Positions 51,307-60,075 of a stretch of DNA of 64,000 bases are shown here, piece by piece. This DNA is from Rhizomicrobium sp. (GTDB taxonomy: Bacteria; Pseudomonadota; Alphaproteobacteria; Micropepsales; Micropepsaceae). Each line of letters starts with the position of its first letter. Position 1 is the first letter of the stretch. Both the position numbers and the translations under genes were made by a program. The notes under the pieces are model-generated. The model was given only the letters and a program-made list of their open reading frames with translations. It had not been told where the DNA came from and made no database searches. Where the stretch lies: assembly GCA_037200045.1 (NCBI GenBank), contig JBBCHM010000001.1:372001-436000 (forward strand), in the 5' to 3' direction.

Positions 51307-51321
51307 ACGGACAGCGTCCGT
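51307..51321. promoter_or_regulatory. Palindrome upstream of the DUF1778-GNAT operon (autoregulatory operator candidate)
   Basis: ACGGAC AGC GTCCGT is a perfect inverted repeat 29 bases upstream of the antitoxin ATG. Ribbon-helix-helix antitoxins of this type bind short palindromes at their own promoter. The role is inferred from position. Confidence 0.5.
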
Positions 51322-51350
51322 ACGATAGGTTGCTGCTCTGGAGACACGAC

Positions 51351-51623
51351 ATGGCCACCGCCATCCGCGACGATCGCATCGAACTGCGCGCCAGCAAGGA
51401 AGAAAAGCGCCTGTTGGTTTCGGCGGCCGCCGAGGAGCGTCTGGACGTGACGAGCTTCATCATGCGCCGCGTGATGCCCGCCGCGCGCGAAGTCGTGGAG
51501 CGGTCGGAGCGGGTAGAACTGTCGGAACGCGACACCGCGCGGGTCCTGAAGCTTCTCGAGAATCCGCCCAAGCCCACTCCGGCGCTTCTGGCGGCCGCTC
51601 GCAGGCGCGCGCTGCGCAAGTGA
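51351..51623 (+). CDS. DUF1778 antitoxin (ribbon-helix-helix)
   Basis: 90 residues. RIELRASKEEKRLLVSAAAEERLDVTSFIMRRVMPAAREVVE is the DUF1778 fold, an N-terminal beta strand and two helices that bind DNA as a dimer, and the proline- and leucine-rich tail (LLENPPKPTPALLAAARRRALRK) wraps the toxin. It pairs with the GNAT gene whose GTG start overlaps its TGA. This is the TacA/AtaR/KacA type of antitoxin. Confidence 0.9.
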   Translation: MATAIRDDRIELRASKEEKRLLVSAAAEERLDVTSFIMRRVMPAAREVVERSERVELSERDTARVLKLLENPPKPTPALLAAARRRALRK

Positions 51624-52147
51624 GCCTTGCCTGGCGCGAAACGGCCATCGGCAAGCAGCATGATCGCAAGCGGTTCGATTGCGGCGTCCAGGCGCTGAAC
51701 GACTATCTCGTGCGCTTCGCGCGCCAGAACCATGAGAGCGGCGGCGCCAAGACGTTCCTGGCAACCGCCGCCGAAGAGCCGAACCGCGTGCTCGGCTATT
51801 ACACGGTCAGCCCCGGAGCCGTCGCCTTTTCCAGCGTTCCGCCCAGCCTGGCGCGCGGTCTCGGCCGTTATGACGTGCCGGTCTTCCGGCTCGGGCGCTT
51901 GGCGGTCGACCGTTCGGCGCAAGGCCGGGGCCTGGGCGCCGATCTGCTTCTCGCGGCCGGCGAGCGATGCCTGGCGGTCGCGGCCGAGGTGGGCGGCGTC
52001 GCGATGGCGATCGACGCCAAGGACGACGCGGCCGCCCGCTGGTATCTGCGTTTCGGCGCGCTGAGATTGCTCGACGAACCCCTCCGTCTGGTTCTCCCCC
52101 TCGACACCATCGCGCAGGCGCTGGCGCGGGCGACGCCGGGCCGATGA
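51620..52147 (+). CDS. GNAT acetyltransferase toxin (TacT/AtaT/KacT type)
   Basis: 175 residues from a GTG that overlaps the antitoxin stop. The N-terminal motif KRFDCGVQALNDYLVRFARQNHESGGAKTFLA and the acetyl-CoA loop RLAVDRSAQGRGLGADLL (Q/R-x-x-G-x-G) are those of the tRNA-acetylating GNAT toxins, and the conserved tyrosine region ARWYLRFGALRL is near the C-terminus. Such toxins acetylate the amino group of charged tRNAs and stop translation. Together with the DUF1778 gene it forms a type II toxin-antitoxin pair. Confidence 0.9.
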   Translation: MSLAWRETAIGKQHDRKRFDCGVQALNDYLVRFARQNHESGGAKTFLATAAEEPNRVLGYYTVSPGAVAFSSVPPSLARGLGRYDVPVFRLGRLAVDRSAQGRGLGADLLLAAGERCLAVAAEVGGVAMAIDAKDDAAARWYLRFGALRLLDEPLRLVLPLDTIAQALARATPGR

Positions 52148-52150
52148 CCT

Positions 52151-52948
52151 TCACCCCTTGAGGAATTCCACCATCTGCGGCACCGCGGCGCGATCCTGCA
52201 GCATGAACATATGGCCGCCCTCGTAGAAGCGCAGCACCGATCCCGCGATTCGCGCCGCCATCTTCTCCTGCGTTTGCGGCAGCGCGATGCCGTCATAGCG
52301 GCCGGCCGCGATCATCGTCGGACATTTGATTTGCGGCAGCCGGTCATAGGTGTCGTGATGCGCCCGCGCCTCGACCTGGCGGCGATAGCCTTGGGCGTGG
52401 CCCGGCTCGTCGGCGTAAGGATCGGCCGCCGCGAAGGCGACGAGCTGCTCATATAGCTGCGGATTGGCCGCCTGCCACGCCGCGTCGCGCCGCGTGTCGC
52501 CGATCGGGATCATGTGCCGCGCGCGTTCGGCGGCGCTCATATGCTCGAACTCGTGGAGCGGGAACGACGCGCCGCCCGCCCCGCCCGGCGAGGTGCAGCC
52601 GAGCACCAGCCGCTCGACCTTGCCCGGATGCCGGAGCACGAATTCCTGCGCCACCATCCCGCCGAACGACAAGCCGATCACCGCCGCGCTCGCCCAGCCG
52701 ATGGCATCCATCAGCGCCGCCGCGTCGTCGGCGTATTGCGCCATGGTGTAGGGCACGTCCGGCTTGGAGGTCTGCCCGAGGCCGCGCTGATCGTAGGACA
52801 GGATGTCGAAGGCCTTGGGAAACGGCCCGTCCATCTGGCTGGGCTTCATCCGAAGATCGGAGCCCGATCCGGAAATGAACAGCAGCCGCGGCCCGATGCC
52901 GGCGCGCTCATAATAGATGTCGATATCGCCGGCAGTCACGAAGGTCAT
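52151..52948 (-). CDS. Alpha/beta hydrolase
   Basis: 265 residues. The nucleophile elbow is VIGLSFGGMVAQEF (S94), the oxyanion region LLFISGSGSD, the acid is probably D in AAGRYDGIALP and the histidine is in YEGGHMFMLQD. YDQRGLGQTSKPD is typical of the 3-oxoadipate enol-lactonase/epoxide hydrolase-like group. Substrate unknown. Its ATG overlaps the stop of the small membrane protein gene upstream (ATGA). Confidence 0.85.
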   Translation of the reverse strand: MTFVTAGDIDIYYERAGIGPRLLFISGSGSDLRMKPSQMDGPFPKAFDILSYDQRGLGQTSKPDVPYTMAQYADDAAALMDAIGWASAAVIGLSFGGMVAQEFVLRHPGKVERLVLGCTSPGGAGGASFPLHEFEHMSAAERARHMIPIGDTRRDAAWQAANPQLYEQLVAFAAADPYADEPGHAQGYRRQVEARAHHDTYDRLPQIKCPTMIAAGRYDGIALPQTQEKMAARIAGSVLRFYEGGHMFMLQDRAAVPQMVEFLKG

Positions 52949-53238
52949 ACGTCCGTCCGATCGTCGTCCAGGTCAGGCGTTTCGACAACCCGTCTGTTTT
53001 GCGGCATCGCGGGACGAAGGCCCCAGATGCGCGAATCCGAAGATCTCAACAACTCGCGCCAGGCACCGGGCGAGCCTAGAACGCGAAGCGCGACCAATAG
53101 ATCGGCAGACAGCAGCACGACGCCGCCCAGGCCCAAGACGCCGCCCGCATGCGCGACATGGTCCGCCAGAAACAGCAGCAGGATCGCCAGCCCGAAGACC
53201 GGCAGCACAACGCCCAGGATCGCACCTCGCTTGGTCAT
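52945..53238 (-). CDS. Small two-helix membrane protein of unknown function
   Basis: 97 residues from an ATG at 53238. Two hydrophobic segments (AILGVVLPVFGLAILLLFLA and VLGLGGVVLLSADLLVALRVL) and a charged C-terminal tail. I recognise no family. It overlaps the alpha/beta hydrolase gene by four bases, so the two are co-translated; it may be a membrane partner of the hydrolase. The frame is open further upstream but without homology, so the start is the first ATG that gives a normal membrane protein. Confidence 0.6.
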   Translation of the reverse strand: MTKRGAILGVVLPVFGLAILLLFLADHVAHAGGVLGLGGVVLLSADLLVALRVLGSPGAWRELLRSSDSRIWGLRPAMPQNRRVVETPDLDDDRTDV

Positions 53239-53379
53239 GCTTCTCCCCTCGGCCGATGCTGTCGTTTTGCCGGCCATCTGACAAGCGGTCGGTGAATTCA
53301 TGCTCTCGCCACATCCTGCGCCTCCTTCCGCCACACTCCACGCCCAGCCTTCCCCAGCCTGCTCGAGGGGAGACCTGCC

Positions 53380-53781
53380 ATGGCCATGACGACGAACACC
53401 GCCGACGGCGAAGCCATCGCCGACATGAACACCACGCCCTTGATCGACGTGATGCTGGTGCTGCTCACGCTCCTGATCATCACGCTGCCGCTGCAGACCA
53501 ACGCGGTGAAGATCGACCTGCCGCACGGTTCCCCGCCGAGGACGCCCCTGGTGGTGACTCTCGGAATCGATTTCGACGGCACCGCGCTCTGGAACGGCGT
53601 GCGCGTCGACCGCGCGACGCTCGATGCCGACCTCGCCTTCGCCGCGCGCCAGGACCCGCAGCCCGACATCCATGTGACCGCCAACCGGCTGGCGCGCTAC
53701 GACGCGGTCGCCCGCGTGCTGGCCGACGCCGCCCGCGCCGGCGCCACGCATATCGGGTTTACCGATACGCGGGGCTATTGA
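53380..53781 (+). CDS. exbD: ExbD/TolR-family protein (solo)
   Basis: 133 residues. A single membrane helix with the proton-channel aspartate, ADMNTTPLIDVMLVLLTLLIITLPLQ, and a periplasmic C-terminal domain (DIHVTANRLARYDAVARVLADAARAGATHIGFTDT). ExbD normally functions with ExbB, which is not encoded nearby. It may serve with an ExbB elsewhere, for instance for the TonB-dependent receptor at 61318. Confidence 0.86.
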   Translation: MAMTTNTADGEAIADMNTTPLIDVMLVLLTLLIITLPLQTNAVKIDLPHGSPPRTPLVVTLGIDFDGTALWNGVRVDRATLDADLAFAARQDPQPDIHVTANRLARYDAVARVLADAARAGATHIGFTDTRGY

Positions 53782-53800
53782 GCGCCGGCCGCACAACGCT

Positions 53801-55885
53801 TCACCGCAGATCGGCGAACTTCTTGCCTTCCGCCGCCAGCTTCTCCAGCAGCGCCGCGGGCTTGAACGCGTCGCCCATCGTGGCCTGGAACGCCTTCAGC
53901 TTCGCCAGCACCTTGTCGAGGCCGATGGTGTCCGCGTAGTGCATCGGGCCGCCGCGATAGACCGGCCAGCCATAGCCGTTCACCCACACCACATCGATGT
54001 CGGAGGGCCTTATTGCTTTCTTCTCTTCCAGAATCTTCGCGCCCTCGTTGATCATCGGATAGAGGCAGCGTTCGAGAATCTCGTCGTCGCCGATCTGCCT
54101 CGGATTGCGCCCCGACTTGGCGACGAAATCGTGGATGATCTTCTCGGTCACCGGCGACGGCTTGGCGGCGCGCGTCTCCGGGTCATAGTCGTAATAGCCG
54201 GCGCCGGTCTTCTGCCCGCGCCGGTCCGCCTCGCACAACACGTCGCGGATGGTCTCGCCGTGCGATTTCTCCTTCACCCAGCCGATGTCGAGGCCGGCGA
54301 GGTCGCTCATCGCGAACGGCCCCATCGGAAAGCCGAAATCGTAGAGCACGCGGTCGACATCCCACGGCATGGCGCCTTCCAGCACCATCTTCTGCGCCTC
54401 GCGACCGCGCGCGCCCAGGATGCGGTTGCCGACGAAGCCCGGGCACACGCCGACCAGAACCGCGATCTTGCCGATGGTCTTGGCCAGCTTCATCGAGGTC
54501 GCGATCACCTCTTTGGAGGTGTGGTCCGCGCGCACGATCTCCAGCAGCTTCATCACATTGGCCGGCGAGAAGAAGTGCAGGCCGATGACGAATTCCGGCC
54601 GCTTGGTCACGCCGGCGATCTCGTCGATGTCGAGGCCGCTGGTGTTGGTCGCCAGGATCGCGCCCGGCTTCACGATGGCGTCCAGCTTGGTGAAGATGTC
54701 CTTCTTGATGTCCATGCGCTCGAACACCGCCTCGATCACGAGGTCGCAATCGGCCAGCGACGCCATGTCGAGCGAGCCGGTGAACATCGCCATGCGCTTG
54801 TCGACGTCCGACAGCGGGAAGCGGCCGTTCTTGGCGCTGCGCTCGTAATTGCCGCGCACCACCTTCAGCCCGCGGTCCAGCGCGTCCTGCTTGACCTCCA
54901 CGATGGTCACCGGGATGCCGGCATTGACGAAGTTCATCGCGATGCCGCCGCCCATCGTGCCGGCGCCGATGATGCCGACCTTCTTGATCGGGATCAGCTT
55001 GGTGTCGTCCGGCACGTCGGGGATCTTGTTCGCCTGGCGCTCGGCGAAGAAGTAATAGCGCTGCGCCGCCGATTGCGCCCCCGTCATCAGTTCGATGAAC
55101 AGCTTGCGCTCGACTTTCAGCCCGTCCTCGAAGGGCAGGTTCACCGCCGCCTCGATGCACTGGATGTTGGCTTCCGGCGCCTTGAAGCCGCGGAACTTGC
55201 GTGCGTTGGCCTTGCGGAAATTCGCGAAGATCTCCGGATGGCCCTTGGCCGCGTCGGTCTTGGCGTTATTGTCGCGCACCTTCACCAGCGGCTTGTTCTC
55301 GGCCAGCACCTTCTTCGCGAAGGCGATGGCGCCGTCCTTCAGCCTGCCTTCCTCGGCGAGCGCGTCGACCAGCCCCATGGCGAGGCATTCCTTGGCCGGC
55401 ACGTGCTGGCCGCTGGTCACCATCTCCAACGCCTTCTCGACGCCGGCGATGCGCGGCAGCCGCTGCGTCCCGCCCGCGCCCGGCAGCAGGCCGAGATTCA
55501 CCTCCGGCAGGCCGCATTTCGCGCTCGGCACCGCGACGCGGTAATGCGCGCACAGCGCGACTTCGAGGCCGCCGCCCAGCGCCGTGCCGTGGATCGCCGC
55601 GATCACCGGCTTGGGGCTGTCCTCCATCATGGCCTGCACGTCGAACAGCGAGGCACCCTTCATCGCGCCGCCGAATTCGGAGATGTCGGCGCCGGCGATG
55701 AAGGTGCGCCCGTCGCAGATCAGCACGATGGCCTTGACGTCGGGATCCGCGATGGCCGCCTTGAAGCCGCCGTACAATCCGTCGCGCACATTCGCCGACA
55801 GCGCGTTGACCGGCGGGGAGTTCAGCGTGATCACGCCGATCTCGCCGTCCTTGGAAAAGTCGGTCACGGAATTGATGATGGTCAT
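53801..55885 (-). CDS. fadJ: Fused enoyl-CoA hydratase/3-hydroxyacyl-CoA dehydrogenase (FadJ-like)
   Basis: 694 residues. The crotonase half has [31 protein letters not shown] and the catalytic glutamates near [18 protein letters not shown]. The dehydrogenase half starts at ~300 with [22 protein letters not shown] and has [15 protein letters not shown] and PGFVGNRI. It performs two steps of beta-oxidation in the cytoplasm. It is followed by a TetR gene on the same strand, 92 bases upstream of it in transcription, which may control it. Confidence 0.93.
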   Translation of the reverse strand: MTIINSVTDFSKDGEIGVITLNSPPVNALSANVRDGLYGGFKAAIADPDVKAIVLICDGRTFIAGADISEFGGAMKGASLFDVQAMMEDSPKPVIAAIHGTALGGGLEVALCAHYRVAVPSAKCGLPEVNLGLLPGAGGTQRLPRIAGVEKALEMVTSGQHVPAKECLAMGLVDALAEEGRLKDGAIAFAKKVLAENKPLVKVRDNNAKTDAAKGHPEIFANFRKANARKFRGFKAPEANIQCIEAAVNLPFEDGLKVERKLFIELMTGAQSAAQRYYFFAERQANKIPDVPDDTKLIPIKKVGIIGAGTMGGGIAMNFVNAGIPVTIVEVKQDALDRGLKVVRGNYERSAKNGRFPLSDVDKRMAMFTGSLDMASLADCDLVIEAVFERMDIKKDIFTKLDAIVKPGAILATNTSGLDIDEIAGVTKRPEFVIGLHFFSPANVMKLLEIVRADHTSKEVIATSMKLAKTIGKIAVLVGVCPGFVGNRILGARGREAQKMVLEGAMPWDVDRVLYDFGFPMGPFAMSDLAGLDIGWVKEKSHGETIRDVLCEADRRGQKTGAGYYDYDPETRAAKPSPVTEKIIHDFVAKSGRNPRQIGDDEILERCLYPMINEGAKILEEKKAIRPSDIDVVWVNGYGWPVYRGGPMHYADTIGLDKVLAKLKAFQATMGDAFKPAALLEKLAAEGKKFADLR

Positions 55886-55976
55886 GGACGTCCCTCGCGG
55901 TTTGTTCTGGGCGACAAAAAATCAGGCCAAGGGCGCGAAGTCGAGTCACATATCGAACGTCCGCTATGCCGCAGCG

Positions 55977-56564
55977 TCAGCCGGGGAGCGCCTTGAGCAC
56001 CTTGCGCGCGAACGTCGCCATGTCTTCCTTGCCGCCGCTCTCGTACCAGGCCTGTGACGAGACCCTGAGCGCGCCGGCCGCCGTCATCGCCGCCAGCCGC
56101 GCCTTGAGGTCGCCCGGCTTCAGCCCCTTGCGCGCGGCCAGCGCCGCGGCCAGCGCTGTCTCCAGCCGGCCGTACTTCATCTGGCTGCGGTCGCGCAGCG
56201 CCGGCGTCTCCTGAACCAGTCGCATCAGCGCCCAGGCTTCCTCGCGCGGAAAAGGCTGGGCGCAGGCAACCATGGCGTTCAGCGCGATGGTCAGCATCGG
56301 CAGCGATTTCGGCTCGCGCCCCACCGCCGCCGCGATGTCGTCCATCGAGGAATCCATCCAGTCGAACGCCAGGTCCTCCTTGGACTCGAAATAGTGGAAG
56401 AACGTCCGCCGCGATATCCCGGCCGCGGCCGCGATATCGTCGAGCGTCACCGCGTCGAAGCCGCGCGCCACGAAGAGCTTGAGCGCGCCTTCGATGATCC
56501 GCGCCCGCGTCTCGGCGCGCTTGCGCTCGCGCAGGCCGGGGGTGGTTTTGCTCGTCTTCGCCAT
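55977..56564 (-). CDS. TetR-family transcriptional regulator
   Basis: 195 residues from the ATG at 56564. The helix-turn-helix is in [48 protein letters not shown], a FabR/AcrR-like pattern. It lies between the FadJ-like gene and a divergent SDR gene, with a palindromic operator candidate in the gap. Acyl-CoA is a plausible ligand in that setting, but this is a guess. Confidence 0.9.
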   Translation of the reverse strand: MAKTSKTTPGLRERKRAETRARIIEGALKLFVARGFDAVTLDDIAAAAGISRRTFFHYFESKEDLAFDWMDSSMDDIAAAVGREPKSLPMLTIALNAMVACAQPFPREEAWALMRLVQETPALRDRSQMKYGRLETALAAALAARKGLKPGDLKARLAAMTAAGALRVSSQAWYESGGKEDMATFARKVLKALPG

Positions 56565-56595
56565 GGCCGCCAATTTGGGGCGAATTTGCCCTCCT

Positions 56596-56616
56596 TGCAA
56601 ATTTGCACTAAGTGCA
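56596..56616. promoter_or_regulatory. Overlapping palindromes between tetR and SDR genes (operator candidate)
   Basis: TGCAAATTTGCA (56596-56607) and TGCACTAAGTGCA (56604-56616) are perfect palindromes that overlap by four bases (TGCA). The second has the TGCACT-A-AGTGCA form common for TetR regulators. The position, 32 bases from each divergent start codon, fits a shared operator. Confidence 0.62.
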
Positions 56617-56648
56617 CATATCATCCTGGCAACGCCGAGGACACGCGC

Positions 56649-57569
56649 ATGGCCGACTGGACCGCGAAAGACATTCCCGACCTCGCCGGCATATATGCCG
56701 TCGTCACCGGCACGGGCGGGCTCGGCTACGAGACCGCGCTCCAGCTCGCCCGCCACGGCGCCGAGATCGTGCTCGCCGGGCGCAATCCCGAGAAGGGGGC
56801 CCAATCGCTCGCGAAGATCCGGGGCCTGGCGCCTTCCGCGAAGATCGTGTTCGAAGCGCTCGATCTCGCCGATCTCAAATCCGTCGCCGCGTTCGCCGCG
56901 CGGATGAACGCGCAGGGCCGGCCCATCGACCGCCTCGTCAACAATGCCGGCGTGATGGCGTTCCCGACGCGGCGCACCACCGTCGACGGCTTCGAGGCGC
57001 AGTTCGCCACCAACCATCTCGGCCATTTCGCGCTCACCGCGGGGCTCCTGCCGCTGCTGCGCGCCGCCAAGGCGCCGCGGGTCACGACCGTGTCGAGCCA
57101 CGCGCATCACATCGGCAAGATCCGCTTCGGCGATCTGCAGGCCGCGCGCCGCTACCGCCCCAGCCGCGCCTATGCGCAGTCCAAGCTCGCGAACCTGCTG
57201 TTCATGCTGGAATTGCAGCGCCGCTCCGACGCGAAGGGCTGGGGTCTGATGTCGAATGCCGCCCATCCCGGCGGCTCGATGACCGATCTATTCGCCAACG
57301 GTCCGGGCTATCGCGCCGGGCTGATGGGCAGGATCGAATGGCGCTTCATGAACTTCATCGCGCAATCGCCCGCCGACGGCGCGCTGCCGCAGCTCTTCGC
57401 CGCCACTTCGCCGGATGCCGGGCCCGCGGCCTATTACGGCCCGCAAAAATTCTTCGGCCTCGGCGGCCCGCCCGGCCCGGCGCGCATGTCGAAGCGCGCC
57501 CGCGATCCCAAGGTCGCGGCGCGTCTGTGGGAGGTTTCGCAGAAGCTGACCGGCGCGACGTTCGCTTAG
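56649..57569 (+). CDS. Short-chain dehydrogenase/reductase
   Basis: 306 residues. NAD(P) site [32 protein letters not shown] with the SDR structural NNAG, and the active-site tyrosine and lysine in [17 protein letters not shown], preceded by the serine in [10 protein letters not shown]. It looks like the retinol dehydrogenase/WW-domain-oxidoreductase-like group. Divergent from tetR. Its stop codon overlaps the metallo-hydrolase stop on the other strand by four bases. Substrate unknown. Confidence 0.88.
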   Translation: MADWTAKDIPDLAGIYAVVTGTGGLGYETALQLARHGAEIVLAGRNPEKGAQSLAKIRGLAPSAKIVFEALDLADLKSVAAFAARMNAQGRPIDRLVNNAGVMAFPTRRTTVDGFEAQFATNHLGHFALTAGLLPLLRAAKAPRVTTVSSHAHHIGKIRFGDLQAARRYRPSRAYAQSKLANLLFMLELQRRSDAKGWGLMSNAAHPGGSMTDLFANGPGYRAGLMGRIEWRFMNFIAQSPADGALPQLFAATSPDAGPAAYYGPQKFFGLGGPPGPARMSKRARDPKVAARLWEVSQKLTGATFA

Positions 57570-58246
57570 CGCCCCAGCTCCCGCACGATCCCCAGCGCCT
57601 CGTCGGCGACGTAGGGATTGGTCTTGCGCTCGCGCCCGAAGGTCGAGATCGGCCCGTGCCCGGGCACGAAATGCATGTCGTCGCCCAGCGGCCAGAGCCG
57701 CCCGGTGATCGAGTCCACGAGCTGCTGGTGATTGCCGCGCGGAAAATCCGTCCGCCCGACCGAGCCCGCGAACAGCACGTCGCCGACGAACGCCACCTTG
57801 GCGCCCGTATGGAAGAACACGACATGTCCCGGCGTGTGCCCCGGGCAGTGCCGCACGCCGAGCACCGCCTCGCCGACGCTCACCGTGTCGCCGTCCTCGA
57901 GCCAGCGCGTCGGGGTGCAGTTCTCGGCTTCCGCGAAACCGGGCCGCTTGGCGTTGCGCCCCAATTCGTCGAGCAGGAACTGGTCGTCGCGATGCGGTCC
58001 CTCGACCGGAACGCCGAACTCGCGCGCCAGCTTCGCGGCCCCGCTCGCATGGTCGAGATGGCCGTGCGTCAGCAGAACCTTCTCCAGCGTGATGCCTTCC
58101 CGGGCGAGCGCGGCCTTGATCCGGTCGAGTTCCCCGCCGGGATCGATCACCGCCCCGCGCCTGGTGCGCGTACACCACACCACCGAGCAATTCTGCTGGT
58201 AGGGGGTCACGGGCAGGATCGCGGCCTTGATCGGGGTCTGTTCCAT
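57566..58246 (-). CDS. Metallo-beta-lactamase-fold hydrolase (glyoxalase II-like)
   Basis: 226 residues. The zinc motif [10 protein letters not shown], the later [11 protein letters not shown] histidine, [16 protein letters not shown] with the bridging aspartate, and [10 protein letters not shown] define the family. Close to the YcbL/glyoxalase II branch, it probably hydrolyses a thioester such as S-lactoylglutathione. It starts with [13 protein letters not shown]; a ribosome-binding site is not strong. The ~260 bases that follow on its upstream side carry an AT-rich promoter region and the structured leader described separately. Confidence 0.88.
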   Translation of the reverse strand: MEQTPIKAAILPVTPYQQNCSVVWCTRTRRGAVIDPGGELDRIKAALAREGITLEKVLLTHGHLDHASGAAKLAREFGVPVEGPHRDDQFLLDELGRNAKRPGFAEAENCTPTRWLEDGDTVSVGEAVLGVRHCPGHTPGHVVFFHTGAKVAFVGDVLFAGSVGRTDFPRGNHQQLVDSITGRLWPLGDDMHFVPGHGPISTFGRERKTNPYVADEALGIVRELGR

Positions 58247-58388
58247 GCCATTTGAGATAAGGCGTCGGCTCGGCTAGGTCCATGGCGTCCCGGGGGAGAC
58301 CCCCTCGGCAAAGCGTTCAAACAATTAGCAAACCGAGCAGGTAGCAGATTTGTAACTTTATTACGCTATTTTCACGGAAGATGGCGTA

Positions 58389-58450
58389 GCCGGTGTGCAA
58401 CAACCGGCGGAAAAGCCGGGGAAGTCCTCGGCTTTGCTGGAAAAGCAAAG
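58389..58450 (+). promoter_or_regulatory. Structured leader with mutually exclusive hairpins ahead of the outer-membrane barrel gene
   Basis: Three stems can form in the leader: GCCGGT/ACCGGC (58389-58408), AAAGCCG/CGGCTTT (58412-58435) and CTTTGCT/AGCAAAG (58432-58450). The last two share bases 58432-58435, so only one can form at a time, as in riboswitches and attenuators. I do not recognise the family. The next gene starts 54 bases downstream. Confidence 0.5.
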
Positions 58451-58504
58451 TCTACGCTGTTAAGTTGGTCGGGACCGGAAGGTCAGAGTGGGATCGAAGG
58501 TGTC

Positions 58505-59578
58505 ATGAACGGATCGCTGCGCCGCGCACTTTGCGCTGCCGCGGGAGCGCTTGCGCTCACCGCCGGCGCCGCGCATGCGTCCGCGCCGGTGTTCGAGCCG
58601 ATCGCCACGTCCCTCCCCGAATTGTCCTACGGCCCGGTGCCCGATGCGCGTCCGGCGCCGGCGGACGGCGCGACCAGCGTGGCGCTGCTCGACGGCATCG
58701 CGCTCGAAGTCGGCGGCAAGGTCGATCTCGGCGGCCGCATCGCCCCCGTCGACATGTCGAACGCCCACGCCTTCGACGGTCTCTTCATCTCCGCCTCGGC
58801 CTTCGGCGCGCCCTATGCGGCGCTTGCCAGCGGCGGCGGTTTCATCGGCGCCGCCGCCACGCTTTCGAAGAATCTGCGCATCAGCGCCGGCCTGCAAAGC
58901 GTCGTCGCCGGCGCCTCGACCTACGCGCCCGATGCCGCGACCGCGCTGGTCCGGCTCGGCGAGCCGGCGCCCTTCGCGCAGCGCAGCGCCGACGCGCTGG
59001 TCGCCGGCGTGTCCTGGGACGCGGCCAGATGGGCGAGCTTCGGACTCACCGCCTCCAACGTGATGGAGCGCGACGCCATCCTCGGCAATGCCGCGCCGGG
59101 CGCCAATGCCAACACCACCGCGCTCGGCCTTTCGGCGCGCGTGCGGCTCGGCGGCGGCTGGAGCACCACGGCGTCGTTCAGCGAAGGCATCAGCCAGCTC
59201 GACGTGAAGTCGGGCGTCGCGCCCGCCTTCGGGCCGGCGGATTCGCTGCGCACCCGCTCCTACGGCATCGCCATCGCCAAGAACGGATTGTTCGGCGACG
59301 ACACGCTGGGCGTCGCGGTCAGCCGTCCGGCGCTGGGCGAGGGCGAGTTCGTGGTCATGCCGGGCAATGCGAGCGCCGCGCCGTCCTTCTTCGCGCGCAA
59401 CCACCTGCTCGACCAGATCGGCGCCGCGCAGGAGACCGATGTCGAGATCGGCTATGTCACGAGCTTCCTGGACGGTTCGCTGGCCTTGCAGACCAACGCG
59501 TCGTTCCAGATGAACTATGCCGGCCAGAACGGCCAGAACGCGGTGTCGCTGCTGAGCCGGGCGCGGATCAAGTTCTGA
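58505..59578 (+). CDS. Outer-membrane beta-barrel protein, autotransporter-like
   Basis: 357 residues. A signal peptide (LRRALCAAAGALALTAGAAHA) is followed by a disordered stretch and then a repeating alternation of hydrophobic and polar residues typical of beta strands (GAAATLSKNLRISAGLQSV, LGGGWSTTASFSEGISQL, SYGIAIAKNGLFGD). It ends in F (RARIKF), the usual barrel terminal residue. The pattern resembles the C-terminal part of serine-protease autotransporters, but no protease or passenger domain is present. The function is unknown. Confidence 0.65.
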   Translation: MNGSLRRALCAAAGALALTAGAAHASAPVFEPIATSLPELSYGPVPDARPAPADGATSVALLDGIALEVGGKVDLGGRIAPVDMSNAHAFDGLFISASAFGAPYAALASGGGFIGAAATLSKNLRISAGLQSVVAGASTYAPDAATALVRLGEPAPFAQRSADALVAGVSWDAARWASFGLTASNVMERDAILGNAAPGANANTTALGLSARVRLGGGWSTTASFSEGISQLDVKSGVAPAFGPADSLRTRSYGIAIAKNGLFGDDTLGVAVSRPALGEGEFVVMPGNASAAPSFFARNHLLDQIGAAQETDVEIGYVTSFLDGSLALQTNASFQMNYAGQNGQNAVSLLSRARIKF

Positions 59579-59649
59579 AGAATTCCCGCGCCGTCTGGCG
59601 CACCGCGTAGCACATGCGTTCCCCCCATCGAATTCGAAAGGGATGAGCC

Positions 59650-60054
59650 GTGGCAGTCAGGAAAACCAGGAAAGCCAAGTCTCCGAAGACGACCGCCCGT
59701 CCGCGCGCGGCGAAGAAGCTCGCGAAACAGGCCGGCAAGAAGAACCTCGCGCCCAAGACGGCCGCCAAGCGCGAACGCGCCAAGCCGGCGCGCAAGCAAA
59801 CGCCGGCGATCGCCAAGACCCGAACCGCGACGACCGCCAGGGACACAGTCGCGAAGGGCTTCGACGTTGTCACCCATGCGGGACGATCGGTGGTTGCCGG
59901 CGCCGTGCTGTCGGGCCGGTCGAGTTTGCCGCGCCCTGGTAAGGAACAGCAGAAAGAACGGCGGACGCGGTCGGCCGCGGTCGGGTTCGTGCTCGCCGGC
60001 CAGCCGGTTTTTCCCAGGCCGGGTCAGGAGACCGACGACCAGGACGCGGAGTAG
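59650..60054 (+). CDS. Lysine/alanine-rich basic protein with a duplicated motif
   Basis: 134 residues from a GTG with a GGGATGAG site upstream. The first ~60 residues are rich in lysine, alanine and arginine, like histone H1-like or DNA-binding tails. The second half contains a motif repeated at a 28-residue offset: VLSGRSSLPRPGKE (86-99) and VLAGQPVFPRPGQE (114-127). I do not recognise the family. It precedes, by 21 bases, the membrane protein gene and may be its operon partner. Confidence 0.6.
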   Translation: MAVRKTRKAKSPKTTARPRAAKKLAKQAGKKNLAPKTAAKRERAKPARKQTPAIAKTRTATTARDTVAKGFDVVTHAGRSVVAGAVLSGRSSLPRPGKEQQKERRTRSAAVGFVLAGQPVFPRPGQETDDQDAE

Positions 60055-60075
60055 GCGGATCGCGGGAGACGGCGC

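Noticed and set aside
58389-58450. c-di-GMP (GEMM) riboswitch
   Set aside because: The stems are present but the conserved GEMM core sequences are not; the structure cannot be assigned to a known class.
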